Shown one piece after another: positions 1 to 6,988 of a DNA stretch of 14,547 nt (position 1 is its first letter; every line of letters starts with the position of its first letter). The stretch is taken from positions 1 through 14,547 of the forward strand of contig CAUJFM010000386.1 of assembly GCA_963169595.1 (NCBI GenBank), read 5' to 3'. This stretch comes from Bacteroidota bacterium. Lineage in GTDB: Bacteria > Bacteroidota > Bacteroidia > Flavobacteriales_F > PHOS-HE28. Under the pieces are notes generated by a model that saw only the letters and a program-made list of their open reading frames with translations, did no database searches and was not told the DNA's origin. The translations under genes were made by a program, and so were the position numbers.

Positions 1-1653
1 GAAGGCGCGCACCTGCACCTGGTAGGTGCCGTTGGGCAGCTCGGGCGTCCAGTTGAGCTGCAGCACCGGCGTGGTGGTGGTGCGGATAACAGGCGTTGCA
101 AGCTCCGCATTGCTCCAGCGGAACTGGTACTGCGTGGCGCCATCCACCGACTTAGCCACCACCTTGCTCAGGGAGCTACCACCCCAGGTACGGGTCACGC
201 CGCAGCTGAACTGGGCATTGCCGGGGATGTCCATCAGCTTGGTGAAGGGGCAGGCCGCGCGCACCGGATCGATCTTGAAGCGGCACACCGGACCCCAGTT
301 GCCGTTCACACCGTTGATGCGGCTGCGCACCTTCACGTTCATCAGCACACCCGTGGGGATCTGGTTGGGGCTCCAGTTGTTGATGCGGGCGTGGCAGGCA
401 CGCGTGGCACCGGTGCCGAAGCCATCGGTGGTGGCGTGGCTGCGGAACTTGGCGTAGCCGTAGGAACCGTTGGGGTCGAACCACCAGAACTGGTAGCCAC
501 TGTTGGCATTGTTCACGCCGTACTGCGCACTCACCGCCGGGTTCTCGGCAGCCACAATGAACTGGTTGTTCACCCAGTCCAGCTTGTCGCAGCTGGTGAA
601 GACCAGCTTGTCGGTGCCCAGCGGGAGGCAGAAGCCGCCGTTGCCGATCACGGCGCTCACGCTGCCGGTGGTGAAGTTGTCACGGTTGTCGATCACACGC
701 TGGTTACCGCCCTGCGTGCGCAGGACGTAACCGCCGTTGGTGATACCATCGCCACCCGCGTCAAACACGCGCAGTACAAAACAACCTGTCGGCAGGCAGC
801 AGTTCTCGGTGACCGTGACCCCGTTCGGGAATCCAGCGCCAGCGCAGACCACCGCATCCGACCCCCGTTGCACGATCTCGTAGGACACCTGGCCACCGAA
901 GGCATCCGTGGTCAGTTCCAGCACGACAGGCTGTGTGCAGCCCTCGCCATTGCCGGTGCGAATGCCTTCCGTGAACAGACCAGCAAGTTCCGCAGCCCCA
1001 GCTTCGATCAGCGGGGCCCCATCCCTGAGGACCCGGACCTGCACATCACTGGCGCCTCCCCGGGTGGCATCATAGCTCTCGAACTGGAAGCACGAGCCGT
1101 CATCGAGGGATACCGGTACGGTCACGGTGGTGTTCGCCTCGGTGTATGGCCCACCGCTGCCAACGGTCTGGCCGCTGGAATTGATGACCCTCCAATAGAG
1201 CTCACCGGTCACATCACCAGTGACCACTTCCACCACGAGGCCACCATCATCCGCATACTTCACCTCCGTATCCAGATCGAGCTGGAGGATGTTCCCCGTG
1301 GGATCCTGGTCGGGCTGCTCGTTCACGCTGATGATGCGGAACTCCAGCTCATCGCCGGGCTGCACATCGGGCACCAGGGGCAAGACCGGCTGACGCACTT
1401 GTCCGGTCAAGGCGGGCACGGCGAGGATCCAGTTGAACGTATTGACCATGAGCCCGTTCTTCCAGGTCTCGACCACGCAGGTGCCCATGGTGGCGGTGCC
1501 CACGTTCTGGATCTTCAGCACGGGAGCGCCCGCACCTTCGCAGGGGTACTTCAGCCCGGTGTAGTCCAGGATCTTGGCATCGTAGGTGCTCTGGGCTCCA
1601 AGATGGCCCGCAAATGCGAGCATCATCACGGCAATGGACCAACGAAGGGTCAT
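1..1653 (-). CDS. Large secreted CARDB/Fn3-like repeat protein (C-terminus outside window)
   Basis: The frame stays open from ATG at 1653 to the left edge, giving 551 residues with no stop, so the C-terminus is missing. Residues 1-20 form a signal peptide ending at an AQ-type cleavage site. Residues about 28-125 resemble a CARDB adhesion-type domain (a conserved C38, an N-x-G-T strand pair, then a D-x-x-P-x-N end). Two related modules follow, about 138-232 and 244-336. The second carries the Asp-rich FDAGGDGI motif (297-304) common in Flavobacteriales secreted proteins; the first is degenerate. Residues 350-551 look like two fibronectin-type beta domains ending in an L-P-x-G-x-Y-x-V-x-V-R strand. 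No catalytic motif is visible. Such proteins usually end in a T9SS sorting domain, which would lie off the window. A TACTTTGG -7 box lies 20 nt upstream of the start. A surface or matrix role is inferred; function is unknown. Confidence 0.8.
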   Translation of the reverse strand, partial: MTLRWSIAVMMLAFAGHLGAQSTYDAKILDYTGLKYPCEGAGAPVLKIQNVGTATMGTCVVETWKNGLMVNTFNWILAVPALTGQVRQPVLPLVPDVQPGDELEFRIISVNEQPDQDPTGNILQLDLDTEVKYADDGGLVVEVVTGDVTGELYWRVINSSGQTVGSGGPYTEANTTVTVPVSLDDGSCFQFESYDATRGGASDVQVRVLRDGAPLIEAGAAELAGLFTEGIRTGNGEGCTQPVVLELTTDAFGGQVSYEIVQRGSDAVVCAGAGFPNGVTVTENCCLPTGCFVLRVFDAGGDGITNGGYVLRTQGGNQRVIDNRDNFTTGSVSAVIGNGGFCLPLGTDKLVFTSCDKLDWVNNQFIVAAENPAVSAQYGVNNANSGYQFWWFDPNGSYGYAKFRSHATTDGFGTGATRACHARINNWSPNQIPTGVLMNVKVRSRINGVNGNWGPVCRFKIDPVRAACPFTKLMDIPGNAQFSCGVTRTWGGSSLSKVVAKSVDGATQYQFRWSNAELATPVIRTTTTPVLQLNWTPELPNGTYQVQVRAF

Positions 1654-1672
1654 GGCAAGCGTGGTTGTCCTG

Positions 1673-1703
1673 CCAAAGTACCGGCCGCCCCCAGACCCCG
1701 CAA
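1673..1703 (-). promoter_or_regulatory. Putative Bacteroidota-type promoter of the secreted protein gene
   Basis: On the minus strand TTG (1701-1703) is followed after 20 nt by TACTTTGG (1673-1680). This is close to the Bacteroidota -33 TTG / -7 TAnnTTTG pattern, one base short of a perfect -7 box. The start codon at 1653 would leave a leader of roughly 14 nt. The site lies in the 71-nt gap behind the TonB receptor, so the secreted protein gene probably has its own promoter. Confidence 0.45.
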
Positions 1704-1724
1704 CAAAACAAAAGTTACCCCCCT

Positions 1725-4133
1725 TCAGAACCGCAGCACTACGCCGGCCAGCACGTTCAATGGCGCCTGCGGGAACAGCCCCACCGGATCCTGGCGGCGA
1801 CCGTCGGCGACGAAGCTGTACACCCAGCCGTTGCTCTCGTACAGCTCGCTGAACACGTTGCGCACGGTGAGGTTGATGTCCACCGCGCGCAAGCCGCCCG
1901 TGCCTTTGAGGCTCACGTTCAAGCGGACGTCGTTCACGAGGTAGGGATCGAGCATGCGGTCCGTGCTGGCGGTGTTGTCGAGGTACTGCCGCCCCACGTA
2001 TTTGGTGACCAGCGCGACATCACCGTGCCCGCGCTCGGCGCTCTCCCAGAACCGGCAGATCAGCTCGCTGCCGGCGATCACCGATGGCGAGAAGGCGATC
2101 TCCGTTCCGCCCAACGCGAACTGCTGCTGGCCTCCGTTATCCCAGTCGTCCACGAACTCGGTGAAGTCGGTGATGCGGTTCTGGCTGAAGGTGGCGTTCG
2201 GCCGCCAGGTGAAGCGGCGTGCGAACTGGGCCGCACCGGTCAGCTCCACCCCTGCCCGGTAGCTCTCGGGCACATTGGTGCGCAGCGCATAGCCCACATC
2301 GTTCAGTTCGCCGGTCAGCACCAGCTGGTCCGTGTAGTCCATGTAGTAGAGGTTCACACCGATGGCCGACCGTCCGCTGCGACGCTCGTAGCCCAGCTCG
2401 TAGTCCACCATGCGTTCCGGACGCGGACGGCTCTGCGGGCTGCTCTCGATGAGGTCGCTGCGGTTGGGCTCGCGGTTCGCCACGGCCACACTGCCATAGA
2501 GCCTTCCCCCCTCGTGCAGCTTCCACTGCACACCGGCCTTGGGGTTGAAGAAGGTCCAGGAGGCCTGCTGCGTCACGTTCTCCAGCGCGTTGTTGAACCC
2601 CAGGAACTCATGCGACACGGAACGCACCTGGGCATCGCCGTACAGGTCGACACGATCGTTCACCACGTAGCTGAACTTGGCGAAGGCATTGGCATCGGTC
2701 TTGGTGCCGGTGTTGTCGTAGTAGCGCTGGCGGATGCTGCTCTCCCCCGCCCATTGCGCCCAGATCACCTCGCCGAAGTGATCGCCCACATAGCGGCTGT
2801 AACTGCCTCCCAGCACCAGGCGATGCTCACCGATGCGTTGCTCCAGGCTCACGTTCACGCCATCCAGGGTGTTTTCCAGCCAACGACGCCGGATGACGTC
2901 GCCATTGGTGAGCACGGTGTCGCCGATGGCGATAGGGCCGATGCCATAACGCTCCAGGTCATCATCCTCGCGGTACTGCTCAAAGAAGCCCGATCCCAGC
3001 ACTCGGAACAAGGTGACATTGAGCAGACCCGATGCCCCCAGCTGCTGGTCGAAGAGCAGCTGGTAGTGTGTCTGCCGGTAATCGTCCACCTGGTTGTCGT
3101 AGGTGTAGGGGTTGTAAGTCCGATTGGTATCCAACACCTCGCGCGGCACACCTTCCCAGGCCTGGTAGGTGACCTCACGGCCGCTCATGGTGAAGAAGCG
3201 GAGCGAACGCGTCCGGCCCAACCAGCCGGCCTGGAACTGATAGCTCTTCAGGTCGGCGGTGGCGCGGTCGATGTAGCCATCGCTGGTGATGGTGCTGAGG
3301 CGGCCATCGAGGCTGAAGGAACCCAGCCCGGGACGATCCGCGTCGGATAGCAGGCCGGTGCCGAAGCGCACGTTGTACCGCTGCGTGTTGTACGAACCGG
3401 CGAACGCGGACACCTCCCCGAAGGCCTTGGCCGGGATGCGGGCACTGCGCATGTTGATGCTCGCCCCGAAGGCCCCCGGGCCGTTGGTGCTGCTGCCCGC
3501 GCCACGCTGTACCTCGATGTCCTCCAGCCCGCTGGCCAGATCGGGCATGTTCACCCAGAACACGGCCTGGCTCTCGGGGTCGTTGATGGGCACGCCGTTG
3601 AGCGTGACGTTGATGCGCGTGGCATCGCTGCCGCGGATGCGCAGACCGGTGTATCCGATGCCGGTGCCCGCATCGGTGGTGGTGACCACGCTGGGCTGCA
3701 GGTCGAGCAGGATGGGCAGGTCCACCCCGGTGTTCATGCGGGCGATCTCCTCGCGGGTGACCGTGCTCTGGGCGAAAGGTGAACGCTCACCGGCGCGCAA
3801 CGCGCTCACTTCGGCCTCGCGCATCAGCACGGCCGTGGGGCGCAATCGCAAGGACAGGTCAAGCCCCGCGTCGGTCAGTTGCAGCAGGGTGTCGATGGGC
3901 TCGTACCCAATGAAGGACAACCGCAAGCGGACAGGGCCTGCGCGGAGACCGGATAATACGAATCGTCCCTCGCGGTCGGTCCAGGTGCCGAAGCGGTGGT
4001 CCTCACCGGCCGCCACGGTCACGCCTTCAAGAGGTTCGGCATCGTCGCCGAGAACGGTGCCCGTGAGGCGGATCTGGGCGTGGAGCAGGGCCGGCAGCAA
4101 CAGGGCGCCGAGCAACGAAAGGAAATGGTTCAT
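1725..4133 (-). CDS. TonB-dependent outer-membrane receptor, probable thiamine/thiamine-precursor uptake
   Basis: This 802-residue protein has the standard Bacteroidota receptor order. It has a signal peptide (1-20, ending HAQ) and a carboxypeptidase-regulatory-like beta domain (about 22-100, with the typical G-x-F-x-L-S-G-L and F-I-G-Y-E-P strands). A TonB plug follows (about 115-230, with LRIRGSDATRINVTLNGVP and the V-Q-R-G-A-G-S plug end). A long 22-strand-type barrel runs to a terminal V-L-R-F, the aromatic C-terminus needed for BAM assembly. The substrate assignment rests on the TPP riboswitch in its leader: Bacteroidota are known to place thiamine-regulated TonB receptors (OMR1/OMPthi type) under THI elements. 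Thiamine itself, a phosphate ester or a pyrimidine/thiazole precursor are all possible. No cytoplasmic thiamine transporter (PnuT) or kinase gene lies beside it. The start is fixed by the signal peptide and by GGAGG just 3 nt upstream. The gene appears to be monocistronic. Confidence 0.93.
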   Translation of the reverse strand: MNHFLSLLGALLLPALLHAQIRLTGTVLGDDAEPLEGVTVAAGEDHRFGTWTDREGRFVLSGLRAGPVRLRLSFIGYEPIDTLLQLTDAGLDLSLRLRPTAVLMREAEVSALRAGERSPFAQSTVTREEIARMNTGVDLPILLDLQPSVVTTTDAGTGIGYTGLRIRGSDATRINVTLNGVPINDPESQAVFWVNMPDLASGLEDIEVQRGAGSSTNGPGAFGASINMRSARIPAKAFGEVSAFAGSYNTQRYNVRFGTGLLSDADRPGLGSFSLDGRLSTITSDGYIDRATADLKSYQFQAGWLGRTRSLRFFTMSGREVTYQAWEGVPREVLDTNRTYNPYTYDNQVDDYRQTHYQLLFDQQLGASGLLNVTLFRVLGSGFFEQYREDDDLERYGIGPIAIGDTVLTNGDVIRRRWLENTLDGVNVSLEQRIGEHRLVLGGSYSRYVGDHFGEVIWAQWAGESSIRQRYYDNTGTKTDANAFAKFSYVVNDRVDLYGDAQVRSVSHEFLGFNNALENVTQQASWTFFNPKAGVQWKLHEGGRLYGSVAVANREPNRSDLIESSPQSRPRPERMVDYELGYERRSGRSAIGVNLYYMDYTDQLVLTGELNDVGYALRTNVPESYRAGVELTGAAQFARRFTWRPNATFSQNRITDFTEFVDDWDNGGQQQFALGGTEIAFSPSVIAGSELICRFWESAERGHGDVALVTKYVGRQYLDNTASTDRMLDPYLVNDVRLNVSLKGTGGLRAVDINLTVRNVFSELYESNGWVYSFVADGRRQDPVGLFPQAPLNVLAGVVLRF

Positions 4134-4136
4134 GGT

Positions 4137-4166
4137 CCTCCGTGTGGTGGTGTCGCTTCACGGAGG
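4137..4166 (-). promoter_or_regulatory. RBS-sequestering hairpin of the riboswitch expression platform
   Basis: On the minus strand CCTCCGTG (4159-4166) pairs perfectly over 8 bp with CACGGAGG (4137-4144), leaving a 14-nt loop. The 3' arm contains the GGAGG ribosome binding site (4137-4141) of the TonB receptor, whose ATG is 4131-4133. When formed, the hairpin should block initiation. No U-run follows, so the control looks translational and not by termination. Confidence 0.7.
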
Positions 4167-4189
4167 TGCACCGGCGATCGGTGTTCCTG

Positions 4190-4270
4190 TTCAACTCCCT
4201 TCGCAGCATGACCTGCGCAGGTTCGATGGGTATGATCTCAGCCTGCCTATCGGCGGGCACCCCAGTTCAC
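4190..4270 (-). promoter_or_regulatory. TPP riboswitch (THI element)
   Basis: Read on the minus strand, the conserved TPP aptamer segments occur in the right order and spacing. They are GGGGTGC (4257-4263), CTGAGA (4236-4241), ACCC (4228-4231), GAACCTG (4218-4224) and ATGCTGCGAAGGGA (4196-4209). P1 can close through AACT (4264-4267) with AGTT (4193-4196). The GCTGAGA segment is the pyrimidine-sensor arm and the segment ending AAGGGA belongs to the pyrophosphate-sensor side. It lies about 57 nt upstream of the TonB receptor start, and the RBS hairpin sits between them. In this class TPP binding represses the downstream gene, so the receptor should be made when thiamine is scarce. Confidence 0.93.
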
Positions 4271-4277
4271 GACGATG

Positions 4278-4285
4278 CAAAGGTA
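4278..4285 (-). promoter_or_regulatory. Perfect TAnnTTTG -7 element upstream of the TPP riboswitch
   Basis: The minus strand reads TACCTTTG, an exact match to the Bacteroidota -7 consensus. It ends 10 nt before the aptamer P1 strand (4264-4267), so transcription would begin right at the riboswitch. No good -33 TTG is seen 19-21 nt further upstream, where the sequence is pyrimidine-rich. Confidence 0.6.
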
Positions 4286-4310
4286 ACAGGGGAAGGAGGA
4301 AATGGTTCGG

Positions 4311-4540
4311 GCGCAGAGGAAAGGTGGGCTCACGCGGAGGCGCGGAGGGAGGAGAGGAAATACGCGGGGCTCACACGGAGACACGGAGGGCACGGAGACA
4401 AACGCAGCTCACCGCAACGACGCAAAGGACGCAGAGTGGGCGCAGCGGAAATGCGGGGCTTACTGTAATGGTGCGAAGGGCGCAAAGAAGAATGCACTAC
4501 CGCATGGACGAGAGGACGCCAAGGCGGCGCAACGGGAAGG
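4311..4540. repeat. Array of degenerate purine-rich repeats in a gene-free stretch
   Basis: About five loosely repeated units of roughly 40 bp lie between the receptor leader and the ABC permease stop. Units begin near 4327, 4367, 4407, 4456 and 4506. The first two open with GGGCTCAC followed by CGGAG-type words at 8-9 bp spacing, for example CACGGAG, ACACGGAGGG and CACGGAG at 4373-4397. The third and fourth use a CGCAAAGG-type variant (CGCAACGACGCAAAGGACGC, 4413-4432; GCGAAGGGCGCAAAG, 4473-4487). Similar motifs are dispersed between genes in many environmental bacterial genomes and create spurious Arg/Gly/Glu-rich reading frames. I see no credible gene here on either strand. Confidence 0.75.
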
Positions 4541-4581
4541 GCGATGGTGCGAAGCGCGGAAGGGGCCGACACCCCGATCGA

Positions 4582-5895
4582 TCACCCTTTGTAGAAGAGC
4601 CAGCGGCCGAGCTCCTTCCAGCTCACCTTCTTGCCGTACATGAGGATGCCGGTGCGGTAGATGCGGCCGGCCAGCCAGGTGGTGGCGACAAAGGTGCCCA
4701 CCAGCAGCAGCATGCTCAAGGCCAGCTGCCACACCGGTGCATTGCCCATGGCCACACGCACCATCATCACGATGGGACTGGTGAAGGGAATGAGGCTGCA
4801 CCAAAGCACCATAGCGCTGCCTGGATTGTAGACCGCCGCCTGTGCCGTGAAGATGGCGAAGACCATGGGCAGCGTGACCGGGAACATGAACTGCTGGGTG
4901 TCCGTCTCGCTGTCCACCGCGGAGCCGATGGCGGCGAGCAACGAGCTGTACAGCAGGTAGCCACCGATGAAGTAGAAGAGGAACATGCCCAGGGTGAGCG
5001 GCCAGTCGATCTTCTTCAGGGCCTGCAGGAACTTGACATCCTCCATGTCAGGCATACCGGCCTGCTCGGCGAGCTGGCCCTGCACCTCGGTGGTCATCGG
5101 GGTGTTGGCGATCACCGCGGGATCGAAGCGGTCTTTCAGCAGGAGGGCCGATCCGGCGGTGACCAGGGTGGTGGTGATGGCGATCCAGAGCACGAACTGG
5201 ACGAAGCCCACGAGCGCGATGCCGATGATCTTGCCCATCATCAGCTGGAAGGGCTTCACGCTGCTGATGAGCACTTCCACGATGCGGTTCTGCTTCTCCT
5301 CCATCACGCCGCGCATCACCTGCACGCCGTACATGAAGATGAAGATGAACATGAAGTAGCCGAAGAAGAAGCCGATGCCCGCCCGCTCCTGCTCCAGTGA
5401 TTCCTCACCGAGCTTGGCGATGTCGAAGAGCTTCATCACGAGCGGCTTCCGCACGCGTCCGTATGCCTCGGGGTCGATCTGCTCATCCTTCAGCTTGGCC
5501 AGTTCGATGGTCTTTTCCAGCTCATTGGCGATCACCTTCTGCACGGTGACACTGGGCAGCTCCTTGTAGAAGAAGAGCACCGTGTTGGTGTTGAGGATGT
5601 CCTCGTTCACCTCCACCATGATGGTGTACGGACTGGCCTTGAAGGCCGAATCGGACCAGGGCCGGTTGTCCACGTAGTAGCTGACCTTGTCGCTGTCGCG
5701 GAGCCGGCCGCCGATGATCTGCGCCTCGTCCACCACCAGCACGCGGTGGTCGTCGCTCTCCTGGAGGCTCAGGTAGACCATCACCGTGACGCCCGCCGCG
5801 ATGAGCACCGGGGCGAGGATGGTCATGATGAGGAAGCTGGGCTTGCGCACCCGCGTGATGAACTCGCGCCAGATGATGAGCTTGATCTTGTTCAT
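4582..5895 (-). CDS. ABC-2 type exporter permease (NatB-like)
   Basis: This is a 437-residue inner-membrane permease. One transmembrane helix (about 21-43) follows a basic N-terminus containing WREFITRVRKPSF. A large extracytoplasmic domain (about 45-172) comes next, then a cluster of helices at about 174-194, 223-248, 299-323, 337-356, 358-378 and 388-410. The conserved cytoplasmic element EEKQNRIVEVLISSVKP (199-215) is the hallmark of the ABC-2/NatB family. The adjacent upstream gene on the same strand encodes the matching ATPase, 61 nt away, so the two probably form an efflux complex. NatAB of Bacillus exports sodium, but Bacteroidota homologues are mostly uncharacterised and the substrate here is unknown. 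The start ATG at 5893-5895 fits the usual M-N-K-I N-terminus of the family. Confidence 0.9.
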   Translation of the reverse strand: MNKIKLIIWREFITRVRKPSFLIMTILAPVLIAAGVTVMVYLSLQESDDHRVLVVDEAQIIGGRLRDSDKVSYYVDNRPWSDSAFKASPYTIMVEVNEDILNTNTVLFFYKELPSVTVQKVIANELEKTIELAKLKDEQIDPEAYGRVRKPLVMKLFDIAKLGEESLEQERAGIGFFFGYFMFIFIFMYGVQVMRGVMEEKQNRIVEVLISSVKPFQLMMGKIIGIALVGFVQFVLWIAITTTLVTAGSALLLKDRFDPAVIANTPMTTEVQGQLAEQAGMPDMEDVKFLQALKKIDWPLTLGMFLFYFIGGYLLYSSLLAAIGSAVDSETDTQQFMFPVTLPMVFAIFTAQAAVYNPGSAMVLWCSLIPFTSPIVMMVRVAMGNAPVWQLALSMLLLVGTFVATTWLAGRIYRTGILMYGKKVSWKELGRWLFYKG

Positions 5896-5903
5896 GGACG
5901 CTT

Positions 5904-5931
5904 GGTTGTCCGTTGTCTGTTGGTCGTTGTC
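5904..5931. repeat. Heptamer tandem repeat in the ABC ATPase-permease spacer
   Basis: Four contiguous heptamers on the plus strand read GGTTGTC, CGTTGTC, TGTTGGT and CGTTGTC, followed by a decayed CGTGGAG. They fill half of the 61-nt gap between the ATPase stop and the permease start, so they would be part of the operon mRNA. This resembles short heptameric repeats seen in other environmental genomes. No function is evident. Confidence 0.6.
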
Positions 5932-5956
5932 CGTGGAGCGGTGTGCGTGGCCTCCC

Positions 5957-6898
5957 TTATTCGGTCATGCCCGGGGTCACGGCGGTGGGTTCCTTCTCGC
6001 CTACCACCCGGATGAAGATGTCGTGCATACGCGGCACCTCCTCCTGTACGCCATGCACCTCCACCGCGCCGATCACCTGGCGCAGCACATCGTTCAGCGA
6101 CACGCCCTTGCCCAGCTTCACCTTGGCCACGGCATACTCACCACCCTCCTGCACATCCACCAGCTCACCGGTGAACGAGAGCGCATTGGCGAAGGCCACG
6201 CGGGTGCCCTTGTACTCGATGCGGTAGGTGTTGGTGCCGTACTGCCGGCGGATCTCGCGCACATTGCCATGCAGCATCAACCGGGACCGGTCGATGAGCC
6301 CGATGTTGTCGCAAAGCTCCTCCACGCTGGCCATGCTGTGCGTGCTCAGCATCACGGTGACCCCGGCATCGCGCAGGCGCAGGATCTCGGTGCGGATCAG
6401 CTCGGCATTGATGGGGTCGAAGCCGCTGAAGGGTTCATCGAGGATGAGCAGCTTGGGCTCGTGGAGCACGGTGGTGATGAACTGCACCTTCTGCGCCATG
6501 CCCTTGCTCAGCTCCTCCACCTTCTTGTTCCACCAGCTGCTCATCTCCCACCGCTCGAACCAGGCCTTGAGGCGTTTGGTGGCCTCGCCCTTGGGCAGTC
6601 CTTTGAGCTGGGCCAGATAGAGGGCCTGCTCGCCCACCTTCATCTTCTTGTAGAGCCCGCGCTCCTCGGGCAGGTAGCCCATGCGCACCACGTCCTCCGG
6701 GCCCATGGGGTGGCCGTCCAGGGTCACCGTGCCCTCATCGGGGCCAGTGATGCGCGTGATGATGCGGATGAGGGTGGTCTTGCCGGCGCCGTTGGGACCC
6801 AACAGCCCGAAGACCTGGCCGGAGGGCACATCCATGGTAATGCCGTCCAGCGCGGTGTGGCTGCCGTAACGCTTGGTGATGCCTTCGAGGTGGAGCAT
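5957..6898 (-). CDS. ABC transporter ATP-binding protein (NatA-like, exporter class)
   Basis: This is the nucleotide-binding subunit for the neighbouring ABC-2 permease. With the start at 6898 (M-L-H-L-E-G-I-T-K-R-Y-G) it has 313 residues. Visible motifs are Walker A GPNGAGKTT (34-42), the MGYLPEERGLY region in place of a classic Q-loop (73-83, typical of NatA/Ycf-type exporters), signature ELSKGMAQK (129-137), Walker B LLILDEP (150-156) and the switch histidine in STHSM (H187). The C-terminal 110 residues match the DUF4162-like extension of this family. An in-frame start 18 codons upstream adds only an Arg/Pro-rich stretch unlike family members, so I prefer the internal ATG. A weak -7-like TATCTTCG (6915-6922) precedes it. 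It ends with TAA 61 nt before the permease. Confidence 0.92.
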   Translation of the reverse strand: MLHLEGITKRYGSHTALDGITMDVPSGQVFGLLGPNGAGKTTLIRIITRITGPDEGTVTLDGHPMGPEDVVRMGYLPEERGLYKKMKVGEQALYLAQLKGLPKGEATKRLKAWFERWEMSSWWNKKVEELSKGMAQKVQFITTVLHEPKLLILDEPFSGFDPINAELIRTEILRLRDAGVTVMLSTHSMASVEELCDNIGLIDRSRLMLHGNVREIRRQYGTNTYRIEYKGTRVAFANALSFTGELVDVQEGGEYAVAKVKLGKGVSLNDVLRQVIGAVEVHGVQEEVPRMHDIFIRVVGEKEPTAVTPGMTE

Positions 6899-6988
6899 GC
6901 GGAATGGATCGGGGCGAAGATAGCCGCCGCGCACGCGGGCTACCGGCCGCACGTGGATCCGCCCGACCGATGGTCCAATGCAGAGGAC

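Noticed and set aside
4142..4643. Short overlapping frames on both strands in the repeat region
   Set aside because: Their Arg/Gly/Glu/His-rich products come from the purine-rich repeats and the riboswitch, and are typical spurious predictions.
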